Source: Bacteroidota bacterium (GTDB lineage: Bacteria > Bacteroidota > Bacteroidia > Bacteroidales > Prolixibacteraceae). From it: a stretch of DNA of 23,341 nt. Where the stretch lies: positions 1-23,341 of the forward strand of contig JABMPI010000405.1 of assembly GCA_013203755.1 (NCBI GenBank), in the 5' to 3' direction. The translations under genes and the position numbers were made by a program. The first letter of the stretch is position 1. The number at the start of each line of letters is the position of its first letter. The notes under the pieces are model-generated. The model worked only from the letters and a program-made list of their open reading frames with translations. It ran no database searches and was not told where the DNA came from. Shown one piece after another: positions 1 to 7,281 of this stretch.

Positions 1-1
1 A

Positions 2-283
2 CGCCCTGTGGTAAATTCAATGGTAATAAAAACCGGACGTAAATTATCGCGCTCTTCGTTGGAGTTATTTTTAAATGAATGGGCTCCAAAAGCCTACCGA
101 ATAAAGGGTTTTGTGAATTTAAAAGAAGGCAAAACTGCGGCAGTACAATGCACATTCAATTCCATTGAAATTATTGAAAAGGAAAATGCTTTTCACCCAA
201 CAGAGTTGGTGGCCATGAGTGACCAGTTTACATTGCAAGAGTGGAACCTGGGGTTTAAGGAGATGGGAAAAATTAGGTTATAA
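2..283 (+). CDS. CobW-type GTPase / metallochaperone, C-terminal fragment
   Basis: The frame is open to the left edge of the window, so this is the 3' end of a longer gene; the GTG at position 8 is more likely an internal valine than a start. About 94 residues are visible and end at TAA 281-283. The segment around AYRIKGFVNLKEGK, followed by a beta-rich stretch (AAVQCTFNSIEI), resembles the CobW C-terminal domain of COG0523 GTPases, in which an arginine-lysine-glycine turn opens the domain. Such proteins deliver zinc, cobalt or other metals to partner enzymes, but the GTPase domain with its P-loop and metal site lies outside the window. It is convergent with the methyltransferase. Family assignment is a recognition from a short piece; metal and partner cannot be named. 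Confidence 0.55.
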   Translation, partial: RPVVNSMVIKTGRKLSRSSLELFLNEWAPKAYRIKGFVNLKEGKTAAVQCTFNSIEIIEKENAFHPTELVAMSDQFTLQEWNLGFKEMGKIRL

Positions 284-327
284 AAATTTGAATATTTCTG
301 CAATTAGGCATTCTGGCATTTCATTAT

Positions 328-936
328 TTACTCTTTTTCCGAAGAACAAACTACCAGTTGAAAGGCACGTTTTCCAAACAGAACCGACTTTTCAATATGC
401 AGGCGATTTTGGGTTAATATCTCATTCAATCCGCCTAGTTTGTAATACCTTTTAAAGTTTTCATTGTGCTCTTTTCCAGCAAAAAACTCAGCAACTTTAC
501 TTCCAATTCCTACATAGTTTTTAGGAAGTGGAACAGCGTAGTCGACAATTATTATTTTGCGGGCAACTCTTTTCATTTCGTTTAATATTGGTGAATGTAA
601 TTTGGGTGCAAATTGGTGTAATGCCAGCGACATGCATGCAACATCAAAATCATTCTCTTTAAACATCGAAAGGTTAGTAGCATTGCAAATAATAAATTCA
701 ATATTGGAAATATCTCTTTTTTTGCAGTCTTTTTTAGCATAAGAAATCATCGATTCAGAGAGGTCGATGCCAGTAACTTGTGTTGCAATTTTTGAAAGCT
801 CAAAAGCTTGTGTTCCCGTTCCACACGCAACGTCAATAATTTTTTGATTCCGTTTAATTTCTCTTGCAACCCGTTTACGCATTGGTTTTAAAATGGGATC
901 GATTAAAGTACCATAGAATTTTCCTGATTCACACAT
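328..936 (-). CDS. class I SAM-dependent methyltransferase (UbiE/Methyltransf_11-like)
   Basis: A 202-residue single-domain Rossmann methyltransferase. Motif I is visible as VACGTGTQ (about residues 36-43), followed by the acidic post-I motif GIDLS (56-60) that binds the SAM ribose, and a motif IV-like region FDVACMSLALHQF (about 98-110). The fold and order match UbiE/COQ5-like Methyltransf_11 proteins. The length is slightly short for UbiE and the substrate cannot be told from sequence. No signal peptide, so cytoplasmic. The start ATG lies 5 bp after the stop of the upstream esterase, so the two are very probably one transcript. Whether the esterase and methyltransferase act in one pathway is unknown. 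Confidence 0.82.
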   Translation of the reverse strand: MCESGKFYGTLIDPILKPMRKRVAREIKRNQKIIDVACGTGTQAFELSKIATQVTGIDLSESMISYAKKDCKKRDISNIEFIICNATNLSMFKENDFDVACMSLALHQFAPKLHSPILNEMKRVARKIIIVDYAVPLPKNYVGIGSKVAEFFAGKEHNENFKRYYKLGGLNEILTQNRLHIEKSVLFGKRAFQLVVCSSEKE

Positions 937-941
937 ATTTT

Positions 942-1931
942 TTATTTCAGCGATTTAAAAAAGCTCCAAATTTCGTCGCAGCCGTTAATATCTTGATTTG
1001 TATTTCCAACTAACCATTTTGGTAAGTTTTGTTTGGTTCCCGGCCAGGTATGACCACCGTTCTCAACTTTTATGGCAACAACTTGAATGTTCGTTTTTTC
1101 AGGGTTTTGCCAAACTGTTTTAATTGCAGTGCAATTGTCTTTTGAGTTTGTGTTGGGGAAAGGCATTTCGCTTATTTTTTCAGAACAATCATTAATCTCT
1201 TTCCATATTTCAATACTTTCGTAAACACTTAAAATTGCTCCTCTTTTTTGTTTGAAAATTGTAACGTGGCCACCATTAAATGGTACAAGTGGGTCTTTTG
1301 TACCATTTATAAAAATTGCAGAAACTGGGTTTTTGGGAAAGCTCTTCTTCGATTGAATTTCACTCAAGTTTGCAGCAACAACTCCAATTCCCTTTATTTT
1401 GTCTGAAAGTTCAAATGCCAATCTTTGAGCCATAAAACCACCATTGGAAATGCCACAAACAAAAATGTTATTAATGTCTATTGAAAGGTTGGATTTTAAC
1501 TGTTGGATTACTGTTTCAATAAAACCGACATCATTAATTTTTAGTTTTCTTGCTACACCAATTGTATCGCGAGCACCGTCGTTCCAGCTTTTTCCAATCC
1601 CACTGGGGTACACCGCAATAAAATTGTCGCGGTTGGCCAGTTTGTTAAATCGTGCACTGGTTGTACGAATCAATCCCTTTGCCGTTCCTCCGCCACCGTG
1701 TAATATAAATACTACCGGGTAGTTAGTTTTTTCTGAATAATTTTTTGGAAGATAAACTTCGTACGACCTTTCGTAGCCTTCGAAATTGAGGTGTTTTGTT
1801 TCAGTGCGATATTGCGACCAAACAACTATCGAATTCAGAATTAAAAATAATATCAAACAATTCTTTTTCAATATAAAAAGCTTAGATTTTATTGGTATGA
1901 AGATAATATATCTATTGAACTGTACATTCAT
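942..1931 (-). CDS. secreted alpha/beta-hydrolase, PHB depolymerase / feruloyl esterase family (LpqC-like)
   Basis: An exported serine esterase of the Esterase_phd/COG3509 type. Visible landmarks are the oxyanion-hole motif LHGGGG (about 78-82), nucleophile elbow GISNGG with Ser162, a candidate catalytic Asp213 in NGTKDPLVPFNGG, and His294 in NGGHTWPG. Family members cleave short polyesters or acyl esters of plant-type aromatic acids; the real substrate is not evident. The hydrophobic segment CLILFLILNSIVVWSQ (about 25-40) is a signal peptide. The ATG at 1931 leaves 20 unusual residues before it. An in-frame TTG at 1871 would give a compact signal peptide beginning with two lysines and a 309-residue protein, so the true start may be 1871. 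It is divergent from the ChaN-like gene with only 36 bp between and leads into the methyltransferase. Confidence 0.8.
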   Translation of the reverse strand: MNVQFNRYIIFIPIKSKLFILKKNCLILFLILNSIVVWSQYRTETKHLNFEGYERSYEVYLPKNYSEKTNYPVVFILHGGGGTAKGLIRTTSARFNKLANRDNFIAVYPSGIGKSWNDGARDTIGVARKLKINDVGFIETVIQQLKSNLSIDINNIFVCGISNGGFMAQRLAFELSDKIKGIGVVAANLSEIQSKKSFPKNPVSAIFINGTKDPLVPFNGGHVTIFKQKRGAILSVYESIEIWKEINDCSEKISEMPFPNTNSKDNCTAIKTVWQNPEKTNIQVVAIKVENGGHTWPGTKQNLPKWLVGNTNQDINGCDEIWSFFKSLK

Positions 1932-1967
1932 TTTTTTGTTGTATTCTTGTTTTAAAAACTATTAATA

Positions 1968-2834
1968 ATGAAGAAATTTCAACTCCTTTTAGTCCTGTTA
2001 TTTTTTGTTTTTGCAGCTTTTAAATCGGACAAACCCGCTTATTCTCTTTTTAACAAAGAAGGGAAAGCGGTAAAGTATTCTAAAATGTTGAAAGAGGTTC
2101 AGAAAGCAGATGTTGTTTTGTTTGGCGAGTTGCATTATAATCCCATTTCGCATTGGTTGCAGTTGGAATTAACCAAAGACCTGTTTGAGTTAGAAGAGGA
2201 TAAATTGGTTTTAGGTGCTGAAATGTTCGAGACGGATAATCAGGTGATTTTGAATGAATATTTAGATAGTTTAATCTCTGAGAAAAATTTTGAAGCCGAA
2301 GCCCGATTGTGGCCGAATTACAAAACCGACTACAAACCACTGCTAGAATTTGCCAGAGAAAATAAATTGAATTTTGTTGCATCCAATGTCCCACGCAGGT
2401 ATGCATCGATAGTTAATTCCAAAGGTTTTGAAGGATTGGAAGAACTTTCTGACGAAGCAAAATTGTTAATTCCGCCTTTGCCAATTAATTACGATGCGGA
2501 ATTAAATTGTTATAAAAGTATGATGGAAATGGAAGGAATGGGCAGCCACGTTACCGAAAATTTTCCAAAAGCACAGGCAATAAAAGATGCAACCATGGCT
2601 CATTTTATAATGAAAAACTGGTCGAAAGGGAAGTTGCTTTTGCATTATCACGGATCTTATCATTCCGACAATTTTGAAAGTATTTATTGGCACTTAAAAC
2701 AGCAAAATTCAAAATTAAAAATTGTTACAATCACATCGCTTTCGCAAGACGATGTTTCTGAATTATCTGAAGAAAACTCGGGAATAGCTGATTACACAAT
2801 TTGTGTAGATGACGATATGACGAAGACGCAATAG
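1968..2834 (+). CDS. ChaN family haem-binding lipoprotein-like protein (Cofac_haem_bdg, formerly DUF399)
   Basis: A 288-residue protein beginning with a hydrophobic signal segment (residues 2-18). The family signature appears early: DVVLFGELHYNPISHW (about 49-63), followed by LGAEMFETDNQ (about 83-93) and, near the end, LLHYHGSYHSDNFESIYWHL. These GE-H and H-G-x-x-H segments match the ChaN/PF04187 fold, in which a haem-binding protein was characterised from Campylobacter; iron or haem binding is therefore the best guess. No lipobox cysteine follows the signal segment, so it is probably periplasmic or membrane-anchored rather than a lipoprotein. Its stop is 2 bp from the stop of the convergent DUF5916 gene, so the two transcripts must overlap unless termination occurs within coding sequence. 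A weak promoter-like TATTCTTG lies at 1942-1949. Confidence 0.8.
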   Translation: MKKFQLLLVLLFFVFAAFKSDKPAYSLFNKEGKAVKYSKMLKEVQKADVVLFGELHYNPISHWLQLELTKDLFELEEDKLVLGAEMFETDNQVILNEYLDSLISEKNFEAEARLWPNYKTDYKPLLEFARENKLNFVASNVPRRYASIVNSKGFEGLEELSDEAKLLIPPLPINYDAELNCYKSMMEMEGMGSHVTENFPKAQAIKDATMAHFIMKNWSKGKLLLHYHGSYHSDNFESIYWHLKQQNSKLKIVTITSLSQDDVSELSEENSGIADYTICVDDDMTKTQ

Positions 2835-2836
2835 TA

Positions 2837-4879
2837 TTAATCAAAAATAGAAATGGGGAATGTTAATTTTACAAAGAAATTATCGGAATCAGGCATTCCA
2901 ATTTCATCGTCATATTGGTTGTGAGAATAGATAAGATACAATGCGCCAGAAGGAGGTTTAAAACGCCAGCCCATTAATCCGTACAAATAAATGTTATTAT
3001 CTTTTGTGCTGTTTTGTGCAAACAATTTTAACCACAAATCTTTAGTGAAATTGTAGTTAGCAGTTACCACATTAATAAAGGTCGAATTGTTGTCAATGTC
3101 AGGATTAAATTTCAGAATATTTGCAGAATAACTCAGCGAAAGGTTTTGAAATAATTTTATTCGTCCACCACCTGAAATCAAATTAAAATCGCGATCGAAA
3201 TTATCGCCGGTTGTATAACTTAACAAAGCGTGACTCCATTCGTCGGTGTTGTAACCCAGGCTAAAAGTATGTTTGTGGTTGTAGAAATCTTTCTCGTATA
3301 ATTTATACTCGTTGTTGTAGGCGTACTCAAAATTAAACCTGTTTTTAAAATAGAAATTAACCGCATCAGTAAAGTACCAACTTCGCAGAGTTCCTTTTTC
3401 TAAACTCCAGAAAACATTATTAAAACTTTGGAAATCGATGTATTCGAAGGTGTTACTTTGAAGCCACCATTTATAGGTAATATCATTGTCCATTTCGCGA
3501 CGGTCGTCGTCGGTTACAAAACCGGTTTGGTTGACATTCTCCTGAAAATTTTCACCAATTTCGGTATAGCGAAAATGGATGTGGTATTTATTATTTTCTC
3601 TTGCAAAGCGCATAAACCAGGCACTGTGACTCCAAAAATCACCAGGTGTACTACTCACAAATTGCCCCGTGAGTTTCCATAGTTTCCCGAGATTCAGAAT
3701 GTAATCGAGACTTACAGAACGCGTAAACCCATCTTCCCAGCTTTTATCAACGAATGTAAAACCCATTGTAGAAAACTTCAAAAAATCGAATTTGGCACGG
3801 GCAGCAGTATAAAATGTAGCAGGTTCTTCATTCGAAAGTTGAGGTGCTTTTACATTCAAAACATTAAATTGTGTTTTGCCGATTTTCCCATTTAACCGGC
3901 TTCCAAAATCGATGTCCTGAATTCGGCGCGAGTAAAACGTTTTTATACGGGTATTGTACATGTCGTTTCCTTCCTGAAAGAAGAGCCGTTTCTCCGGATA
4001 CCTTAATTCGTAGCGAGTTAGATTTATCTGTTGTTGATCGGCTTCCACTGTTGCAAAATCGGGATTAATAGTTCCGTTAAACGATACGTTTGGACTTATT
4101 TGCCAGCGAATGTCACCACCTCCATCGGTACTCCAATTTTTATTGCTCGTTTTAAAAACAGAGAGGTAAGGGAAAATAGAAACTTTCATTTTCGAACCCG
4201 GAGTTTCTATACCCGATGCAACACCACCTTGCGAAATTCGAAAATCGTCGGTTAGAGGACCCGACCAGTTGGAAGTTTCAGAATTTGAACGAATTATTCG
4301 ACCAAAATTGATTCCCCAGTTTTCAATCCCCTTTTTATATTTTAAACTTTTAAACGGAATTTCAACCTCAACACACCATCCCCAGTCGAAAATTTTGGCA
4401 TCACATTTCCACTCGGTATCCCAATTTATATCCATGTTCCTGCCGTCGTCATTAATTTTCATGTCAATTTGAGTTCCCAATGGACTAACAAAAAAAGCAT
4501 ATCCACTGCGGTTGTCGTTGTATGTATCCAGAAACAAAGCAATAATATCGTCGTTTTTGCTGAGTGCATCGCGGCTTTGGTTTTTCGCTACAACGGGTGT
4601 CGATTGATAACAGTTAAAAACAGCATAAATTTTATCTTCGTGCCAACCAAAATAAGCTACTGTTTTTTCCGAAGCAGCTTCGCCTGTTTGTGGTTCCATT
4701 TGAACAAAGTTGCTGGCACTGTCGGCACCTATCCAAGTTTTATGTTCAAAAATACCATCAATAATTATTGGTGAATTGAGTTGAAAAGTAGAAAGGTTTT
4801 TTTGGGCAACCGCAAAATATGAAAACACAATAAACAAAAGGGTAAAGAAAAGTTGGATTGGTTTTTTGCGATGGTACAT
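2837..4879 (-). CDS. DUF5916 outer-membrane protein with N-terminal CBM9-like domain
   Basis: A predicted outer-membrane protein of 680 residues. The open frame runs back to 4927, but I place the start at the ATG at 4879: it lies 8 bp after the nadD stop and directly precedes a signal peptide (MYHRKKPIQLFFTLLFIVF, cleavage after VAQ). The earlier start would overlap nadD. After the signal comes a carbohydrate-binding family 9-like domain (IIIDGIFEHKTWIGAD, later VAYFGWHEDKIYAVF and IALFLDTYNDNRSGY), then the DUF5916 part with FNGTINPDFATVEADQQQINLT and RYPEKRLFFQEG, which are hallmark segments. The rest alternates aromatic beta strands and ends in an aromatic strand (TFPISIFD), as expected of a beta-barrel. 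Function of the family is unknown. A second, longer member lies at 17188-19803. Confidence 0.85.
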   Translation of the reverse strand: MYHRKKPIQLFFTLLFIVFSYFAVAQKNLSTFQLNSPIIIDGIFEHKTWIGADSASNFVQMEPQTGEAASEKTVAYFGWHEDKIYAVFNCYQSTPVVAKNQSRDALSKNDDIIALFLDTYNDNRSGYAFFVSPLGTQIDMKINDDGRNMDINWDTEWKCDAKIFDWGWCVEVEIPFKSLKYKKGIENWGINFGRIIRSNSETSNWSGPLTDDFRISQGGVASGIETPGSKMKVSIFPYLSVFKTSNKNWSTDGGGDIRWQISPNVSFNGTINPDFATVEADQQQINLTRYELRYPEKRLFFQEGNDMYNTRIKTFYSRRIQDIDFGSRLNGKIGKTQFNVLNVKAPQLSNEEPATFYTAARAKFDFLKFSTMGFTFVDKSWEDGFTRSVSLDYILNLGKLWKLTGQFVSSTPGDFWSHSAWFMRFARENNKYHIHFRYTEIGENFQENVNQTGFVTDDDRREMDNDITYKWWLQSNTFEYIDFQSFNNVFWSLEKGTLRSWYFTDAVNFYFKNRFNFEYAYNNEYKLYEKDFYNHKHTFSLGYNTDEWSHALLSYTTGDNFDRDFNLISGGGRIKLFQNLSLSYSANILKFNPDIDNNSTFINVVTANYNFTKDLWLKLFAQNSTKDNNIYLYGLMGWRFKPPSGALYLIYSHNQYDDEIGMPDSDNFFVKLTFPISIFD

Positions 4880-4887
4880 TGAAGCAT

Positions 4888-5514
4888 TTATTTCTTGTAG
4901 AAATTCATTTCCTCTAAATATCCCCATGATTTCTGTGGAAGAAAATGGCGAACATCTTTCCCCTCTTTTATCGCATTTCGAATAAACGAGGATGAAATTT
5001 CCATTAAGGGAGCATTTTCAGCAATGGAAATATTTTTGTGAAATTTAATTTTAGATTTATCGAACCCGGAACGCGGATAGACAATAGCTCCGTAATTTTC
5101 AACAATTGTTTCGTAGTTTTTCCATTTATGAAAATTCTCTAAATTGTCGGAGCCCATTAAAATTACAAAGCTGTAATTGGGATGTTGGTCTTTTAAATAG
5201 GCAAGCGTGTCTATGGTGTAACTTGGTTTGGGTAAACTAAATTCGATGTTGGAAGCGCGTAATCTGTCATCCCCTTCAACGGCGCGGTGTGCCATTTCCA
5301 AACGTTGATAATCGTCGAGTAAATTTCCCTTTTTTTTGAATGGATTTTGCGGCGAAACCACAAACCAGAGTTGGTCGATATCGGTATATTCAACCATGTA
5401 ATTTGCAATAGCCAAATGGCCAATGTGAATTGGATTGTAAGAACCAAAATACAAACCTATTTTTAGTTTAAGGTTGGTTTTTGGGGCAAGTAAGTCTATA
5501 ATTAAGTCGCTCAT
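4888..5514 (-). CDS. nadD: nicotinate-nucleotide adenylyltransferase
   Basis: Joins nicotinate mononucleotide and ATP to give deamido-NAD in NAD synthesis. The nucleotidyltransferase signature is visible as GSYNPIHIGH (residues 24-33; the usual first part is GSFDP), and the C-terminal ISSSFIRNAIKEG (about 173-185) matches the second ATP-binding motif. Length (208 residues) fits the family. The conserved core begins at residue 18, so the first 15 or so residues are an extension; no better start is present. It follows gmk after a 131-bp gap filled by a heptamer repeat, and precedes the DUF5916 gene by 8 bp. Confidence 0.95.
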   Translation of the reverse strand: MSDLIIDLLAPKTNLKLKIGLYFGSYNPIHIGHLAIANYMVEYTDIDQLWFVVSPQNPFKKKGNLLDDYQRLEMAHRAVEGDDRLRASNIEFSLPKPSYTIDTLAYLKDQHPNYSFVILMGSDNLENFHKWKNYETIVENYGAIVYPRSGFDKSKIKFHKNISIAENAPLMEISSSFIRNAIKEGKDVRHFLPQKSWGYLEEMNFYKK

Positions 5515-5539
5515 TTAAGAACTAAAAGTAAAGAAAAAT

Positions 5540-5641
5540 ATCCAATGATGAATGTCTAATATCCAATATCCAATTTTCAAGTTAACTCATTCTTTATTAT
5601 TTGAATATTTTACATTGAGTATTGGATATTGGTTATTGCAT
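5540..5641. repeat. inverted heptamer array (ATCCAAT type) between gmk and nadD
   Basis: Five consecutive 7-mers fill 5540-5574 in exact phase; units 1, 4 and 5 are ATCCAAT, and units 2 and 3 are degenerate but keep the final AAT. After a 39-bp spacer, four 7-mers of the reverse-complement type fill 5614-5641, each beginning ATTG. The arms contain a perfect 12-bp inverted repeat, CCAATATCCAAT (5563-5574) against its complement at 5621-5632. The RNA from either strand could fold into a long hairpin. It occupies nearly the whole gmk-nadD gap and touches the gmk stop. Confidence 0.8.
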
Positions 5642-5645
5642 TTTA

Positions 5646-6242
5646 TTATTTCCTGAGAAATCTGCTCACTATTTTTTCTGCCTCCAAAAAAGCCTTCTGT
5701 AAATCGTCGTTTGTAATTACCACATCAAAATGTTTGTCAAAACCTAACTCGTGTTTAGCTTTTGCTATGCGCATTTGTATTTTTTCTTCGGTTTCGGTAG
5801 AGCGACTTGTAAGGCGATTTCGCAGTTCTTCAACCGACGGTGGTTGTACAAAAATTGCCAGTGCTTCGTTGCCGTAATACTTTTTAATATTTAAACCGCC
5901 AACCACATCAACATCAAAAATTACATTTTTACCAAAGTCACGAATTCGTTCAACTTCAGCCTTTAACGTTCCGTAGCATGTTCCTTTATAAACTTCTTCC
6001 CATTCCAAAAATTCATCATTTTCAACCTTTTGTTGAAATTCTTTTTCAGAAATAAAATAATAATCTTTTGTATGCATTTCGGTGTGGCGCGCCTCGCGAC
6101 TAGTTGCCGAAATTGAAAATTCCAAATCGAAATTCTGTTGTAACAAATGTTTTACTATTGTAGTTTTTCCTGCTCCCGATGGTGCGGAAAATATAATGAG
6201 TTTGCCTTTTTTTTGAGCTTCGAGCTTCGAGCTTTGAGTCAT
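5646..6242 (-). CDS. gmk: guanylate kinase
   Basis: Phosphorylates GMP to GDP with ATP. The P-loop is APSGAGKTT (about 20-28), followed by FSISATSREARHTEMHTKDYYFISEKEF, the GMP-binding region, and VIFDVDVVGGLNIKK. Length 198 fits. The family normally starts only a few residues before GKLIIFSAPSG; here the only start codon, ATG 6240-6242, is 12 codons upstream and lies inside a 7-bp tandem repeat, so residues 2-10 (TQSSKLEAQ) are encoded by the repeat. It follows yicC after 35 bp, an order conserved in many bacteria (yloC and gmk are also neighbours in Bacillus). Confidence 0.96.
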   Translation of the reverse strand: MTQSSKLEAQKKGKLIIFSAPSGAGKTTIVKHLLQQNFDLEFSISATSREARHTEMHTKDYYFISEKEFQQKVENDEFLEWEEVYKGTCYGTLKAEVERIRDFGKNVIFDVDVVGGLNIKKYYGNEALAIFVQPPSVEELRNRLTSRSTETEEKIQMRIAKAKHELGFDKHFDVVITNDDLQKAFLEAEKIVSRFLRK

Positions 6243-6256
6243 GAGCTTTGAGTTTT
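6215..6256. repeat. heptamer tandem array (GAGCTTC type) overlapping the gmk start
   Basis: Six in-phase 7-mers, all beginning GAG: GAGCTTC twice, GAGCTTT, GAGTCAT, GAGCTTT, GAGTTTT. The CAT of the fourth unit is the complement of the gmk ATG. Unlike the other arrays in this window I see no reverse-complement partner within the short yicC-gmk gap. Confidence 0.8.
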
Positions 6257-6277
6257 CTTTCTACTTTTTACTCATTA

Positions 6278-7153
6278 TTAAAGTACGTTCAACAACTGTT
6301 CTTTAATTCGTTCCAAATGGTCTTTCATTTGAACCACAATACGTTGAATGTTTATTTCGTTGGCTTTTGAACCAATTGTATTTATTTCGCGACCTAATTC
6401 CTGCGAGATAAATCCTAGTTTTTTTCCGGTTGGAATGGGTAGAGCGATGGTCTCTAAAAAATATTCACAATGATTGGTCAATCGTACCTTCTCTTCGTTA
6501 ATGTCTAGTTTCTCCAAATAGAAAATTAATTCTTGCTCAAAACGGTTCTGGTCAATCGTTCCATTAAGTTTTACTTTGTCCAGATTTTCCATTAATCGTG
6601 TTCTCACAGATTCAATTCGCTGTTCTTCAAAAGGTTCTAATTCTGCTAAAAGTGTTAGAATACTATTGACGTTACCCGAAATATCGGTAAGAAGTGCCGC
6701 ACCTTCTTGTGTCCTAAATTCGTCGATTTCAAGAAGGGCTTTTTGAATGTTATTGTAAATTATATTCCACTCGGTTTTATCCAGTGTCTCGTATTCGGTT
6801 TTAACCACATCGGGCAAGCGCATTGAGGCTTGTAGAGTTGTGTGGTCTACTGCTACATTAAGTTCCTTACTTATTTTACTTAAATGTTCGAAGTAACTTT
6901 TTAAAATTGGCTCGTTAATTTTTGAGTTTGAATCGTCGCCCAAATTTTCAACATAAATATTAAAATCGACTTTCCCACGTATTAGTTTTTCAGAAAGTGC
7001 TTTTCTGATAATTATGTCCTTCTCGCGGTACAATGCAGGAGTTCGAGTGTTAATATCGATTTGTTTGCTGTTAAGCGATTTTATTTCAATGGTGAATTTT
7101 TTGTTGTTCGTTTCGAATTCTGCTTTCCCAAAGCCGGTCATTGATTTTATCAT
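6278..7153 (-). CDS. yicC: YicC/YloC family endoribonuclease
   Basis: A 291-residue member of the YicC family. The N-terminus is the diagnostic MIKSMTGFGKAE and the C-terminal domain ends with EINTIGSKANEINIQRI and MKDHLERIKEQLLNVL (DUF1732 region). E. coli YicC is a manganese-dependent endoribonuclease linked to small-RNA turnover; that role is family knowledge, not seen here. The start is unambiguous because the conserved motif begins at residue 1 and a promoter-like element sits 15 bp upstream. Followed by gmk in the same orientation. Confidence 0.92.
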   Translation of the reverse strand: MIKSMTGFGKAEFETNNKKFTIEIKSLNSKQIDINTRTPALYREKDIIIRKALSEKLIRGKVDFNIYVENLGDDSNSKINEPILKSYFEHLSKISKELNVAVDHTTLQASMRLPDVVKTEYETLDKTEWNIIYNNIQKALLEIDEFRTQEGAALLTDISGNVNSILTLLAELEPFEEQRIESVRTRLMENLDKVKLNGTIDQNRFEQELIFYLEKLDINEEKVRLTNHCEYFLETIALPIPTGKKLGFISQELGREINTIGSKANEINIQRIVVQMKDHLERIKEQLLNVL

Positions 7154-7168
7154 ATTGAATATTTTTGT

Positions 7169-7177
7169 GCAAATTTA
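7169..7177 (-). promoter_or_regulatory. promoter -7 element for yicC
   Basis: Read on the minus strand this is TAAATTTGC, a full match to the Bacteroidota -7 consensus TAnnTTTG. It ends 15 bp before the yicC ATG. No clear TTTG -33 element is visible because the upstream side is occupied by the AAGTCCG repeat. Confidence 0.6.
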
Positions 7178-7182
7178 ATATA

Positions 7183-7275
<93 letters not shown>

Positions 7276-7281
7276 TTTTCT

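Noticed and set aside
219..455. 78-codon plus-strand frame
   Set aside because: Overlaps the CobW-type coding end and the methyltransferase on the other strand; no domain seen.
4880..4927. Upstream start of the first DUF5916 protein
   Set aside because: It would overlap nadD and put 16 polar residues before the signal peptide.
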